DNA of 64,000 nt from Autumnicola patrickiae (GCF_031846525.1 NZ_JAVRHM010000001.1:496001-560000); one strand, 5' to 3'; positions 24,788 through 34,529 are shown, numbered from the stretch's first letter. The notes: generated from the sequence alone by a model not told the origin. Numbers and translations are program-made.

Positions 24788-26251
24788 ATGCGAATTCTAC
24801 TTACAGGTGCAAATGGTTATATAGGAATGCGCCTGCTTCCCGAACTTCTGGAGCAGGGCCATGAAGTAGTATGCGCCGTCCGAAACAAAAATCGTTTTTC
24901 TTCTTCAAGGGAACTTAGAAAACAGGTGGAAATTGTGGAAATCGATTTTTTAGAAGATAATGAACCACCGGAAAAGGTTCTAAATATTGATATTGCCTAC
25001 TATCTTATTCATTCTATGTCTGGCTCCACCACAGATTTTGAAGAAAAAGAGGCTAAAGCTGCACACAACTTTAATAAAATGATGGCTGCCACTTCTGTAA
25101 ACCAGGTCATTTATTTAAGCGGAATTGTTAATGAGGAGCACCTCTCCAAACATTTGGAATCCCGAAAAAAAGTTGAAGACATTCTCTACAAAGGAGATTT
25201 TAACACTACAGTTTTAAGGGCAGCTATAATTATAGGTTCAGGGAGTTCCTCTTTTGAAATCTTAAGGGATCTTTGTGAAAAGTTACCGGTCATGATCACT
25301 CCGCAATGGGTGAGAACAAAGTGCCAGCCATTGGCAATTAGAGATGTGATCAAATTTCTTACAGGAGTGATTGGCAGGGAAGAATGTTATAATGAATCTT
25401 TTGATGTGGGCGGTCCGGACATCCTAAGCTATCAGGAGATGATGGAGCAATATGCAAAAGTGCGCGGATTAAAAATCTGGATATGGAGTGTACCTGTAAT
25501 GTCACCAAAACTGTCTTCTTACTGGTTGTACTTTATTACCTCTACCTCTTACAAACTAGCGCAAAACCTGGTGGACAGCATGAAAATTGAAGTGGTTACC
25601 AAAGATAAGCGACTTCAGGAACTACTGGATATTGAACCTTTACATTATACTGAAGCCATAGAACTTGCTTTTTACAAAATCGAACAAAACCAGGTGATTT
25701 CCAGCTGGAAGGATTCCCTGAGCAGCGGACGTTTTAAGAAGGAACTTAATAAATACGTACAGGTACCTAAATACGGTTGTTTAAAAGACGAACAATCTGT
25801 AAAAGTTGATCATCCTGAAGAAGTCCTGGGCAGGATCTGGTCTATAGGCGGACTTAAAGGATGGTACTACGGAAACCAGCTTTGGAAATTCCGTGGTTAC
25901 GTAGATAAATTATTTGGTGGCGTGGGCCTTCGCAGAGGTAGAACCCATCCCACAATGATCGCCAGCGGAGATTCATTGGATTTCTGGCGCGTTTTACTTG
26001 CAGACCGGGAAGAAAAACGGCTTCTGTTGTTTGCTGAAATGAAAGTTCCCGGGGAAGCATGGCTGGAATTTAAAATTGATGAAGAGAACATTCTCCATCA
26101 AACGGCCACCTTCCGGCCAAAAGGAATTTGGGGAAGACTCTACTGGTATTCTATGTATCCATTTCATTATTTTATCTTTGAAGGAATGCTGAACAGAATA
26201 GCCAAAGGAGAACCTCAAAATCAAAGAAGCATTGAACAACTTCAGGAATAA
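24788..26251 (+). CDS. atypical SDR oxidoreductase with C-terminal DUF2867 domain
   Basis: Residues 1-300 form an NAD(P)-binding Rossmann domain of the NmrA/atypical SDR type: ILLTGANGYIGMRLLPELLE is the nucleotide-binding start, followed by DIAYYLIHSMSGSTTDFEEK and VIYLSGIVN. Residues of about 335-480 match the DUF2867 region (FWRVLLADREEKRLLLFAEM, WLEFKI, ATFRPKGIWGRLYWYS, FHYFIFEGMLNRIA). The 487-residue length is normal for this two-domain family, whose substrate is unknown. The stop overlaps the start of the BCCT gene by 20 bases, so the two are co-translated. Confidence 0.87.
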   Translation: MRILLTGANGYIGMRLLPELLEQGHEVVCAVRNKNRFSSSRELRKQVEIVEIDFLEDNEPPEKVLNIDIAYYLIHSMSGSTTDFEEKEAKAAHNFNKMMAATSVNQVIYLSGIVNEEHLSKHLESRKKVEDILYKGDFNTTVLRAAIIIGSGSSSFEILRDLCEKLPVMITPQWVRTKCQPLAIRDVIKFLTGVIGREECYNESFDVGGPDILSYQEMMEQYAKVRGLKIWIWSVPVMSPKLSSYWLYFITSTSYKLAQNLVDSMKIEVVTKDKRLQELLDIEPLHYTEAIELAFYKIEQNQVISSWKDSLSSGRFKKELNKYVQVPKYGCLKDEQSVKVDHPEEVLGRIWSIGGLKGWYYGNQLWKFRGYVDKLFGGVGLRRGRTHPTMIASGDSLDFWRVLLADREEKRLLLFAEMKVPGEAWLEFKIDEENILHQTATFRPKGIWGRLYWYSMYPFHYFIFEGMLNRIAKGEPQNQRSIEQLQE

Positions 26252-27722
26252 ATTTAAAGAGAATCCGCTTTTTTATCTTTCCACCGGTATTCTTCTTATT
26301 TTTTCTCTTTTCATTTTCTTCTTTACGGAATTATTCTATGAAGTTATAGAAAGTGGTTCCATTTGGGTAAGGGAAATCTTTGGAGGATTTTATTTATGGC
26401 TCGGTCTTATTTGCGTGGTTTTTTTGCTCTTTATAGCATTCTCCAAATTCGGAAACATACGTTTGGGAAAATCCCCTCCGGAATTCGACAGGCTCTCCTG
26501 GATTGCAATGCTTTACAGTGCAGGAATGGGCGCAGGAGTACTTTTGCGAGCCGTCCAGGAACCGGTTTATATGTATCTGAATCCGCCACTTTCCACTTCT
26601 TCTTCCAATGAAGTTATTGCGCTGGAATACACGTTTTATCAATGGGGCTTTACCGCCTGGGCATTTTATGGCGTTTTTGCCATTGTTATTGGTTCCTCAA
26701 TTTTTGTAGAAAAAGCAGATGTACGGCTAAGCTCGGGATTAACTAATAGTCGAAAATTGCCATTTTTGGCACTGCCCATAGATCTGCTTACCATTCTTAC
26801 CACCGTCTTTGGTTTGGTGGCAGCGATTGCGTTAGGAACCACACAAATTGAAGGTGGATTAAGTCATTTATTGCAAAAACCTGCCGGAGAACTTGCTCCT
26901 GTTATAGGAATCGTGTTTCTCGTTTGTCTGCTTGCATTCTTTTCTGCCTGGGCAGGTGTACAAAAGGGAATCAGGAGAATTTCAAACCTGAATATCTACA
27001 CCACGGTTCTCCTTATGCTGTTCGTCCTACTTTCTGGTGATCTTTCGGCGATTTTCAACAACTTTTTCCAGTCGCTTTACCACTATGTGGTAGATTTTAT
27101 CCCGTTGAGCCTTGCTTTGGGTAATTATGATCCCGGAAAACAGTTCCTAACCGACTGGACGTATTACTACTGGGCATTTTGGCTGGCGTGGGCACCATTT
27201 ACGGGAATCTTTATCGCCCGGATTTCCAAAGGTCGCAGTCTACGGGAGATGATAATTGCCATTTTACTGGTGCCATCTTTAGGAAGCTTTTTCTGGTTTA
27301 GCGTGTTTGGAACTTCAGCATTTGATATTATAGAAGGAATGACTATTTACAATGATGAATTCAGTAATGTTTTCACATCGATGTTCGTCTTTTTTGAAAA
27401 TTTGCCGTTTTCGGGAATCTCTAGTCTGGTCGTTATTCTACTGCTTATCAGCTTCCTGGTCACTTCGGTAGATTCGGCAATATTTGTGCTGAGTATGTTT
27501 AGTGATAAAGGAAAGGAAGAGCCAAAAAAGAAATTGCGACTGGTTTGGGCAATCCTTATCCTTGTTTTTTCTGAAGCTATTATTCTGTTGGGAAATATTA
27601 AACCCGAAAGTGACGTACTAACAGCCATGCAGAAGTTTTTAATCATCAGTTCCCTCCCGTTTGCCATTTTTACGGCAGGAATGCTCATTCTTTTTCTGAA
27701 GAAACTATTACAGAAAAATTAA
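26232..27722 (+). CDS. BCCT family transporter (betaine/carnitine/choline type)
   Basis: This inner-membrane transporter of 496 residues has about twelve hydrophobic segments. The family marker in helix 8, usually rich in Trp, is clear: DWTYYYWAFWLAWAPFTGIF followed by IARISKGRSLREMI. The glycine motif of helix 3 reads YSAGMGAGVLLRAVQEP, where most members have a Trp or Phe before the GVAEP part, so substrate binding may differ. Substrates of the family are quaternary ammonium compounds used as osmoprotectants; the substrate here is not known. It is co-translated with the SDR gene and convergent with ctlX, sharing a four-base overlap at the stops. Confidence 0.9.
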   Translation: MNNFRNKFKENPLFYLSTGILLIFSLFIFFFTELFYEVIESGSIWVREIFGGFYLWLGLICVVFLLFIAFSKFGNIRLGKSPPEFDRLSWIAMLYSAGMGAGVLLRAVQEPVYMYLNPPLSTSSSNEVIALEYTFYQWGFTAWAFYGVFAIVIGSSIFVEKADVRLSSGLTNSRKLPFLALPIDLLTILTTVFGLVAAIALGTTQIEGGLSHLLQKPAGELAPVIGIVFLVCLLAFFSAWAGVQKGIRRISNLNIYTTVLLMLFVLLSGDLSAIFNNFFQSLYHYVVDFIPLSLALGNYDPGKQFLTDWTYYYWAFWLAWAPFTGIFIARISKGRSLREMIIAILLVPSLGSFFWFSVFGTSAFDIIEGMTIYNDEFSNVFTSMFVFFENLPFSGISSLVVILLLISFLVTSVDSAIFVLSMFSDKGKEEPKKKLRLVWAILILVFSEAIILLGNIKPESDVLTAMQKFLIISSLPFAIFTAGMLILFLKKLLQKN

Positions 27723-28645
27723 TCCTTCGGAAGAAAAACTTCGGCCATCATACAACGCGCGCTACCGCCGCCACAGGTTTCAATCATATTTAAATCACTG
27801 CTCAAAATTTCACAATGCTTCTCGATTTTCGCAATCTGATCTTTTGTCAAACTCCCGTGGGCCTTTGCACTCATTACAAGGTATTTTTTATCAAAAGCTC
27901 CCTGCACCTGCAGCATATTACCGGCAAATTCGTGCATCTGTGCTTCAGAAATTGCAATTATCTCCTTGCCGTCCTGCTTCAGGTGTTTAAGAACATTTTT
28001 TCGTTCCTTCGCATCATCTATTGCATCCAGGCAAATCACTGTAAATTCTTCAGCTAAACACATCATCACATTGGTGTGATAAATGGGCTTTCTTTTACCG
28101 CCCACGCTCTGGTTTGCTGTAAAAATTACCGGAGTAAATTCAAAATCCTCACAAAATTCAATAAGCAATTCTTCATCTGCGCGGGGAGAAATTGCGCAAT
28201 AGGCTTTTTGGTTTATCCTGTCTAAAAGCATGCTTCCCGTACCCTCAAGAAATATATCATCTTCTTCGGCTGAAGTATAATCAACGATATTGTTGATTTT
28301 AAAGCCTGCTTCTTCAAGACGGGCAAAATATTCCATGCGGCGCTCCTTGCGGCGGTTTGGTGCAAACATGGGATAAAGCGCGATACTTCCGTTTTCATGA
28401 AAAGAAACCCAGTTATTCGGAAAAATAGAATCTGGCGTATCCTCTTCAATTACATCGTCTACAACAATTGTTTTAACGCCAACAGCATTTAGTTTCTTTA
28501 CAAAATCATCAAACTCCTGCTGAGCCTGCTTGTTAACATCTGCATTTTTTATATCCTCCTGAAAATAGTTATTTACGGCTGTTTGTTCATTCATCCTGAA
28601 TGCTACAGGCCTTACCATTAAGAGCGTATCTGTTATCTGCTTCAT
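27719..28645 (-). CDS. ctlX: citrulline utilisation hydrolase CtlX / amidinotransferase family
   Basis: The protein of about 308 residues belongs to the guanidino-group modifying (pentein) superfamily. Visible markers are SIFPNNWVSFHENGSI, EGTGSMLLDRI, YHTNVMMCLAE and the C-terminal TCGGGSARCMMAEVF, with the nucleophilic Cys and the HTN histidine. The N-terminus LLMVRPVAFRMNEQTAVNN is typical of CtlX. The start at 28645 (MKQITDTL) is preferred over 28654. It follows a second pentein gene by three to twelve bases, suggesting a two-gene operon for arginine, citrulline or methylarginine breakdown. The substrate assignment rests on family resemblance. Confidence 0.85.
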   Translation of the reverse strand: MKQITDTLLMVRPVAFRMNEQTAVNNYFQEDIKNADVNKQAQQEFDDFVKKLNAVGVKTIVVDDVIEEDTPDSIFPNNWVSFHENGSIALYPMFAPNRRKERRMEYFARLEEAGFKINNIVDYTSAEEDDIFLEGTGSMLLDRINQKAYCAISPRADEELLIEFCEDFEFTPVIFTANQSVGGKRKPIYHTNVMMCLAEEFTVICLDAIDDAKERKNVLKHLKQDGKEIIAISEAQMHEFAGNMLQVQGAFDKKYLVMSAKAHGSLTKDQIAKIEKHCEILSSDLNMIETCGGGSARCMMAEVFLPKD

Positions 28646-28657
28646 AATTGTCAAATT

Positions 28658-29569
28658 TTAGTCCCTTATCAGGGGTAATGTAGAACAGCGCAATAATCCT
28701 TCCTGTTTAGAAATTTCAGCATAAGGAACTTCTTCTACGGCAATGTTGTTCTCCTTTAACCAGTTGTTAAGCCTGCTGAAATTTCTTTCTGAAATCACTA
28801 CATCTTCAGAAATAGAGAAAACATTGGAATACATGTGGTACATCTCATCCCGCGTAATCTCGAAGATGTTTTTGCTTCCGAAGAGGTTTACCAGCCATCT
28901 GTATTCTTTTTCATCCAGGAATCCACCTTTATAGATAATGGCTTTATCCTTCCCTACCTGCTGAAAGCAACAGTCAAGATGCAAAGCATTATCCCTGGCT
29001 TCTGTATTTGATTTTTTCAGGTTAAACGGAACCACCTTTTTCTTCGGAAAAATCTCCCGAAGCGCATCTACCGCGTATTTGTTTGTTCTTGCAGTGATAT
29101 AATTTTTATAATCCTCTCCGGTATACGTCCCCACAAGAATGTAATCCCCAAAAGGCATAACGTCTCCCCCTTCTATATGTGCATTTTCCGGTAGTTCGAT
29201 AATTTTTTCTGATGGGATCTGGCTCATTATATGACTAATGGCTTCAATTTCCTGCTCCCTGTCTGGCAAGATATTGGCAGTTATAAATTTGTCCTCAATA
29301 ACAAAAGCGATATCGCGGGCAAAAATCTGATTGTAATTCTCAATCACCTTAGGTCTGTAGACTTCAACATCGTGTTTCTTTAGAACAGCAGCAACAGATT
29401 CTATCTCGTTGATCATATCCTCTTCTTTAGGATACGTTCCCGCTTTTATATGTTCAATAGACTTAGGATCGTAAGCTTTAGAGACTTCTGGAATACCGCC
29501 TGTACTTTCTGCCGTCCCCAAAACAACCGCCCTTAAACGGCCTGTTTCATTATTGATATTTAGGTGCAT
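28658..29569 (-). CDS. arginine deiminase / dimethylarginine dimethylaminohydrolase-like protein
   Basis: The 303-residue pentein-fold protein has FARDIAFVIED, HIEGGDVMPFGDYILVG, the His-containing ALHLDCCFQQVGKDKA and the C-terminal LLRCSTLPLIRD with the catalytic Cys. These fit arginine deiminase, DDAH or a related amidinotransferase. It is shorter than true arginine deiminases (about 400) and closer in length to DDAH, but the substrate cannot be fixed from sequence. A TATATTTG -7 box lies at 29584-29591, about 15 bases before the start, overlapping the citrate synthase terminator. Confidence 0.82.
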   Translation of the reverse strand: MHLNINNETGRLRAVVLGTAESTGGIPEVSKAYDPKSIEHIKAGTYPKEEDMINEIESVAAVLKKHDVEVYRPKVIENYNQIFARDIAFVIEDKFITANILPDREQEIEAISHIMSQIPSEKIIELPENAHIEGGDVMPFGDYILVGTYTGEDYKNYITARTNKYAVDALREIFPKKKVVPFNLKKSNTEARDNALHLDCCFQQVGKDKAIIYKGGFLDEKEYRWLVNLFGSKNIFEITRDEMYHMYSNVFSISEDVVISERNFSRLNNWLKENNIAVEEVPYAEISKQEGLLRCSTLPLIRD

Positions 29570-29590
29570 CGTGCAATTTTTTGCAAATAT

Positions 29591-29621
29591 AAAAAAAGCT
29601 TCATGCAGAGATGAAGCTTTT
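29591..29621 (-). terminator. intrinsic terminator of gltA
   Basis: On the minus strand an 11-base perfect stem (AAAAGCTTCAT / ATGAAGCTTTT) with a six-base loop is followed by further T residues, 31 bases beyond the gltA stop. The T tract merges with the -7 box of the next gene. Confidence 0.88.
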
Positions 29622-29651
29622 CTAAGAAATTAATAATATGAGAGCTGTGAA

Positions 29652-30935
29652 TTATCTATTATCCACACTTTTAAATTCTCTATGGCCTTCGCCAATGTAT
29701 ATTTGACGTGGACGCCCAATTGGCTCCTTCATCAATCTCATTTCTCTCCATTGTGCAATCCATCCCGGTAGACGTCCCAGCGCAAACATTACTGTGAACA
29801 TCTCTACAGGGATTCCCAATGCACGATAGATGATTCCAGAATAGAAATCTACGTTAGGATATAATTTTCTTTTTACGAAATAATCATCTTCCAGAGCTTC
29901 TTTTTCAAGACCTTTAGCAATTTCCAGTACAGGATCGTCAATTCCTAATTGTCCCAAAACTTCGTCTGCAGATTTCTTGATGATTTTAGCACGTGGATCG
30001 AAGTTTTTGTAAACTCTATGCCCAAAGCCCATTAATCGGAAAGGATCTTCTTTATCCTTAGCTTTAGCCATAAATTTTTTAGTATCCCCTCCATCTTCTT
30101 TAATTTTCTCCAGCATTTCAATAACTGCTTGGTTAGCACCTCCATGTAAAGGTCCCCAAAGTGCAGAAATACCTGCTGAAATTGAAGCAAATAGTCCGGC
30201 GTGAGAAGATCCAACCATTCTTACTGTTGAAGTAGAACAGTTTTGTTCATGATCTGCATGAAGAATTAAAAGTTTATCCAGAGCATCTATAACAGCTTTA
30301 TCTACGTTATATTTTTTACCTGGCTTCTCGAACATCATTTTATGCAAATTCTCTACGTATCCAAGAGAGTCATCGCCATAATTAAGAGGATCGCTCTTTT
30401 TCTTTCTAAGTGTCCATGCCGCCAATACAGGGAATTTTCCAAGGATTTTCACTATTGCCCTGTACATATCTGCTTCTGAAGAAACATCTACAGAAGACGG
30501 GTTAAAAGCAATTAAAGCACTGGTAAGAGAAGAAAGTACACCCATTGGATGTGCAGATTTTGGAAAACCATCCAAAATCTTCTTCATTTCCTCATCTACT
30601 TCAGATTCTTCTTTAATATCTGAATAGAATTTGTCAAGCTGTTCCTTGGTTGGAAGCTCACCAAAAATCAACAAGTAAGCTACTTCAAGAAAATCTGCTT
30701 TTTCTGCAAGATCTTCAATAGCATATCCCCGGTATCTTAAAATACCTTTTTCCCCATCCAGGAAGGTAATTGCACTTTCGCAACTTCCGGTATTTTTATA
30801 ACCGCGGTCCAGAGTAATAATACCAGCTTGAGCACGCAGCGTTTTTATATCTACTCCTATTTCATCTTCGGTGCCTTTGACGACCGGAAATTCATATTTT
30901 TTTCCTTGATATTCTAATGACGCTTTATCTGACAT
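29652..30935 (-). CDS. gltA: citrate synthase (type II)
   Basis: Citrate synthase condenses acetyl-CoA with oxaloacetate, the entry step of the TCA cycle. The 427-residue protein has the N-terminal beta domain of the type II enzyme (VDIKTLRAQAGIITLDRGYK), LLILHADHEQNCSTSTVRMV, LWGPLHGGANQAVIEML, GFGHRVYKNFDPRAK with catalytic His, and LYPNVDFYSGIIYRALGIP with catalytic Asp. It is monocistronic by appearance, with a terminator downstream. A possible -7-like TAATTTCG lies about 40 bases before the start. Confidence 0.96.
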   Translation of the reverse strand: MSDKASLEYQGKKYEFPVVKGTEDEIGVDIKTLRAQAGIITLDRGYKNTGSCESAITFLDGEKGILRYRGYAIEDLAEKADFLEVAYLLIFGELPTKEQLDKFYSDIKEESEVDEEMKKILDGFPKSAHPMGVLSSLTSALIAFNPSSVDVSSEADMYRAIVKILGKFPVLAAWTLRKKKSDPLNYGDDSLGYVENLHKMMFEKPGKKYNVDKAVIDALDKLLILHADHEQNCSTSTVRMVGSSHAGLFASISAGISALWGPLHGGANQAVIEMLEKIKEDGGDTKKFMAKAKDKEDPFRLMGFGHRVYKNFDPRAKIIKKSADEVLGQLGIDDPVLEIAKGLEKEALEDDYFVKRKLYPNVDFYSGIIYRALGIPVEMFTVMFALGRLPGWIAQWREMRLMKEPIGRPRQIYIGEGHREFKSVDNR

Positions 30936-31069
30936 GTTGATTGTTTCTAATTAGACTTACTATAGTTGCGAAATTAAGAAAAATTAACAAGTATATCAAT
31001 CGATATTTCGTCTTTAAGGTATAATTAACAGGGGGTGTAGGCGGTTTCACCGCATTATTTTTTTATTCT

Positions 31070-32611
31070 TCAGAAATTTAGAGAGTACAGGTATTTATAG
31101 TAATCGTCTACCGATTTTTTCCAGGTAAATTTTTGTTTTTTAGCATTAGCTGATATTTTTTTCCATTCTTTTTTATCTCTGAAAAAAAGATCTACGGTTT
31201 CAGAAAATACTTTTACAAAATCCTCTATCTTTTCCTCGAGAGTATTCCCTGTAAAACTGAAGCCGGTTTTCCCGTGGATCACTGTATCTTTTAACCCTCC
31301 CGTATGATGTACCAGACAAGGTTGACCATTCCTCATAGCCAACATTTGGCTAATACCACAGGGTTCAAAAAGACTCGGCATCAGATAAAGATCAGATTCC
31401 TGGTACAGCATATCGATAATACTCTCTGATTGTGCATTAATAAAAATAAAGTTTTTATGCTCATAACTGGCGGCCCTAAAAATAGTTTCATATTCTGGTG
31501 CACCGGTACCCAAAAGAATAAAAACTCCGTTGTTTTCATTCAGTTTTTCCATAAGTCTCGGCAGAAGATTGGGATCATCTTTAAAAAAATAAAATTTCTG
31601 CTCCGTAAGACGTGCGATACTTGCGCAAATAAAATCTGGTTGATCTTCCTGATACCTGGTAAGCTTCTCTCCCGTATGCGCCAGGTAATGCGCTTTGTAA
31701 TCTTTTTTTTCTTCCTGCAGCCATCTAAATAACCTCCTGATACATTGCCGGAATAAAATTCCTTTCTCTACTTTATTAATATTGGAATAGTTGGATCCGT
31801 TTAAGATTCCAAATAGTCGGCCTTCTTTATCGGCCTGTTTCAGTTCTTCTTCCAAACCTTCCCCTCCAATAAACTCCGGTGGTGCGCTGGGCTTAAGAAT
31901 GTCTTCTTTATAAGAAGGTGATACGGTATGTACAGCATCGGCAAAACGTATTCCTATAGCCATTAAATTTATACAGTCGCGAAACCTGTGATCCTGCAGT
32001 TCTTCATAATTAAGATTCAATTCGGGAAACCAGCTTTCAACAGAAGAATAACTTCCTGAGAATGGACGTATTCCCTGAATAGCGAGATTATGGATTGTAT
32101 ATACAAACCTAATCTCTTTTAGCTCTTGATAAGCAGGATGAAATTTCCTCAAAAATAAAACAAGGCTGGCATGCCAGTCATGGAGGTGCACGACATCCAG
32201 TTTACCAAAAGCTCCGCTCTTTATAGCTTCGGCTACTGCTGTACAAAAAATAAAAAATTTTATGGCGTCGGTGAAAAAAGGTTCAGTAAGGTCGTTGTGA
32301 TAGATATGCGCAATATCCCCCGCTTTTATCTCGGGATGATGAATTAGGTAATGGGAAACATTTGCATATTCTTTTTTAGGATTTACCTCGTATAGCTCTG
32401 CCGTATAAGTTTCCCTTCTCAGTTGAAAAGTCAGATTAGCTTTAAAGGTTGCGTTTTGGTGTAGACGTGAATAAGATGGTGTTATTACATGAGCACCATC
32501 CCCTCTTTCTGAAATCTGCCGTGGCACATCGCGAACGACATCTCCCATTCCACCTGCCTTGCAGGAGGCAATACCATCATTTTCTGCAGCCACAAAAAGA
32601 AAATTATTCAT
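31070..32611 (-). CDS. glgA: glycogen/starch synthase (GT5)
   Basis: The enzyme adds glucose from ADP- or UDP-glucose to a growing alpha-1,4-glucan. The 513-residue protein has the N-terminal sugar-nucleotide motif SCKAGGMGDVVRDVP (about 16-30), VVHLHDWHASLVLF, FVYTIHNLAIQGI and, in the second domain, LYLMPSLFEPCGISQML plus VHHTGGLKDTVIHG. Length and order fit GlgA. No glgB, glgC or phosphorylase gene lies nearby. The gap to gltA (134 bases) holds a short GC hairpin (GCGGTTTCACCGC) at 31041-31053 of unclear use. Confidence 0.88.
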   Translation of the reverse strand: MNNFLFVAAENDGIASCKAGGMGDVVRDVPRQISERGDGAHVITPSYSRLHQNATFKANLTFQLRRETYTAELYEVNPKKEYANVSHYLIHHPEIKAGDIAHIYHNDLTEPFFTDAIKFFIFCTAVAEAIKSGAFGKLDVVHLHDWHASLVLFLRKFHPAYQELKEIRFVYTIHNLAIQGIRPFSGSYSSVESWFPELNLNYEELQDHRFRDCINLMAIGIRFADAVHTVSPSYKEDILKPSAPPEFIGGEGLEEELKQADKEGRLFGILNGSNYSNINKVEKGILFRQCIRRLFRWLQEEKKDYKAHYLAHTGEKLTRYQEDQPDFICASIARLTEQKFYFFKDDPNLLPRLMEKLNENNGVFILLGTGAPEYETIFRAASYEHKNFIFINAQSESIIDMLYQESDLYLMPSLFEPCGISQMLAMRNGQPCLVHHTGGLKDTVIHGKTGFSFTGNTLEEKIEDFVKVFSETVDLFFRDKKEWKKISANAKKQKFTWKKSVDDYYKYLYSLNF

Positions 32612-32690
32612 AAAAGATCACAAGTTAGTTAGAACTATAAGTTAATTATTTATTTACAAAAATTCCGCTAATGAATTGATAAATATCACA

Positions 32691-32719
32691 AAAAAACCCC
32701 TCATTAAATGAGGGGTTTT
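32691..32719 (-). terminator. intrinsic terminator of eno
   Basis: A 12-base stem (AAAACCCCTCAT / ATGAGGGGTTTT) with a three-base loop lies 23 bases beyond the enolase stop and continues into T residues on the minus strand. It separates eno from glgA. Confidence 0.92.
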
Positions 32720-32741
32720 GAATAATTTATGATACAAAAAA

Positions 32742-34031
32742 CTATTTTAATTTAAATGCTTTTTCAGCAGGATAATAAGCCATATCCCCAAGCTCTTCTT
32801 CTATTCTAATTAACTGATTATATTTTGCCATACGATCACTACGTGAAGCTGATCCAGTTTTAATCTGACCTGTATTTAAAGCCACAGCAAGATCTGCAAT
32901 CGTATTATCTTCAGTTTCACCGGAACGGTGAGACATTACAGAAGTATAACCTGCATTATGAGCCATATTCACAGCCGAAATAGTTTCGGTTAAAGTACCA
33001 ATCTGGTTCACTTTAATAAGAATGGAGTTGGCGATTTTTTCGTTAATTCCGCGGGATAATCTTTCTACATTGGTTACAAACAAGTCGTCTCCTACAAGCT
33101 GTACTTTATCTCCAATCTTTTCAGTTAAAGCTTTCCAGCCTTCCCAGTCGTTCTCATCCATTCCATCTTCAATAGAAATGATTGGATATTTTGAAGAAAG
33201 TTCAGCAAGATAGTCTGCCTGTTCCTGGCTGCTTCTTATTTTTCCTGAATCTCCTTCAAATTTCTTATAATCATATTTTCCGTTCTCATAGAATTCAGCA
33301 GCGGCACAATCCAGGGCGATCATAACATCATCACCACCTTTGTAACCTGCATTTTCTATAGCTTTAAGAATAGTATCCAAAGCATCTTCTGTTCCGTCTA
33401 AAGTCGGCGCAAAACCACCTTCGTCACCTACAGCAGTACTTAAGCCTCTATCGTGAAGAACTTTTTTAAGGTTATGAAAAATTTCTGTACCCATTTTTAA
33501 AGCATGAGAGAAATCTTTAGCCTTTACCGGCATTACCATAAATTCCTGAAATGCGATTGGAGCATCACTATGTGAACCACCGTTGATAATGTTCATCATC
33601 GGCACAGGAAGCGTGTTTGCGCTCACTCCACCCACGTAACGATATAAAGGAAGTCCCAGCTCGTTCGCTGCAGCCTTAGCTACGGCAAGAGAAACTCCAA
33701 GAATAGCATTGGCTCCAAGCTGAGATTTATTTGGTGTACCATCTAAATCGATCATTGCCTGGTCGATCTGGTTTTGTTGAAAAACCGAGTATCCCAATAA
33801 TTTTTCTGAAATAGTTTTATTTACATTCTCTACTGCCTTGGTTACTCCTTTTCCCATAAAATCACTTCCACCATCACGAAGCTCTACAGCCTCATGTTCA
33901 CCTGTTGAAGCACCTGAAGGTACAGCAGCCCTTCCTAAAATTCCATTTTCTGTAATTACATCCACCTCTACTGTAGGATTTCCCCTAGAGTCAAAAATCT
34001 GACGTGCATGAATATCTACTATAACACTCAT
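32742..34031 (-). CDS. eno: enolase
   Basis: Enolase dehydrates 2-phosphoglycerate to phosphoenolpyruvate. The 429-residue protein shows IFDSRGNPTVEVDV, GAILGVSLAVAKA, MNIINGGSHSDAPIAFQEFM, GDEGGFAPTL, ISIEDGMDENDWEGW, LVGDDLFVTN and the signature ILIKVNQIGTLTETI. Metal and catalytic residues are in place. It has its own terminator and is separated from carA by a 634-base gap, so it is likely transcribed on its own. Confidence 0.97.
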   Translation of the reverse strand: MSVIVDIHARQIFDSRGNPTVEVDVITENGILGRAAVPSGASTGEHEAVELRDGGSDFMGKGVTKAVENVNKTISEKLLGYSVFQQNQIDQAMIDLDGTPNKSQLGANAILGVSLAVAKAAANELGLPLYRYVGGVSANTLPVPMMNIINGGSHSDAPIAFQEFMVMPVKAKDFSHALKMGTEIFHNLKKVLHDRGLSTAVGDEGGFAPTLDGTEDALDTILKAIENAGYKGGDDVMIALDCAAAEFYENGKYDYKKFEGDSGKIRSSQEQADYLAELSSKYPIISIEDGMDENDWEGWKALTEKIGDKVQLVGDDLFVTNVERLSRGINEKIANSILIKVNQIGTLTETISAVNMAHNAGYTSVMSHRSGETEDNTIADLAVALNTGQIKTGSASRSDRMAKYNQLIRIEEELGDMAYYPAEKAFKLK

Positions 34032-34286
34032 AGTCTGTTTTAATTAGTTAATTGATTAATGTGCAATATACAAAGAAGCCCCAAAAATTGCGAGGAATAG
34101 GCTTAGTTTTAAGGCTTTTATAAGAGAAAATCCACTAAATCGTTTTCTTAAGCCTCTTTAAATTAATTTTACAAGATAGAGATGCGGTTTTTTGAAACTT
34201 TTAATTCTGAAGTTGCATTTCTTGTAATTAATCAAGAAAATTATCAAAATGAGTCGGGTGAGGCTGAAAAAGTCATTATCACAAGT

Positions 34287-34302
34287 CGAAAATTGTCATT
34301 TT
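34287..34302. repeat. copy of the short near-palindromic repeat (inverted orientation)
   Basis: CGAAAATTGTCATTTT is the complement of the AAATGnCAATTnTCG core found at 21612 and elsewhere. It lies in the 634-base gap between eno and carA. This gap holds two copies and the carA terminator and otherwise shows no gene; the 77-codon frame at 34395-34628 has no protein-like features. Confidence 0.65.
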
Positions 34303-34529
34303 AGACTGAAGCTTTCAGATTAACCTGAAAAACTAGATCTGAAATTGGCTTTGCAGAGGAAAATCAGATCAAAACCCACGATTCTGAGGCAGAATTGCTT
34401 CAATTTCGGATATTTTTTGCCTGTTTCCACTCCAGAGAAGGTAAATTTAGGAATGGACTGTTATTCCGGAAGGAGAAAATGCTTTTTAGCCGTCACTTAG
34501 AGATGAAAGCGAAAAAAAGAGAGGGGCTA

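Noticed and set aside
31041..31053. GC hairpin GCGGTTTCACCGC as a terminator of glgA or a plus-strand gene
   Set aside because: The stem is only five bases; the T-rich tract follows it on the plus strand, where no gene ends.
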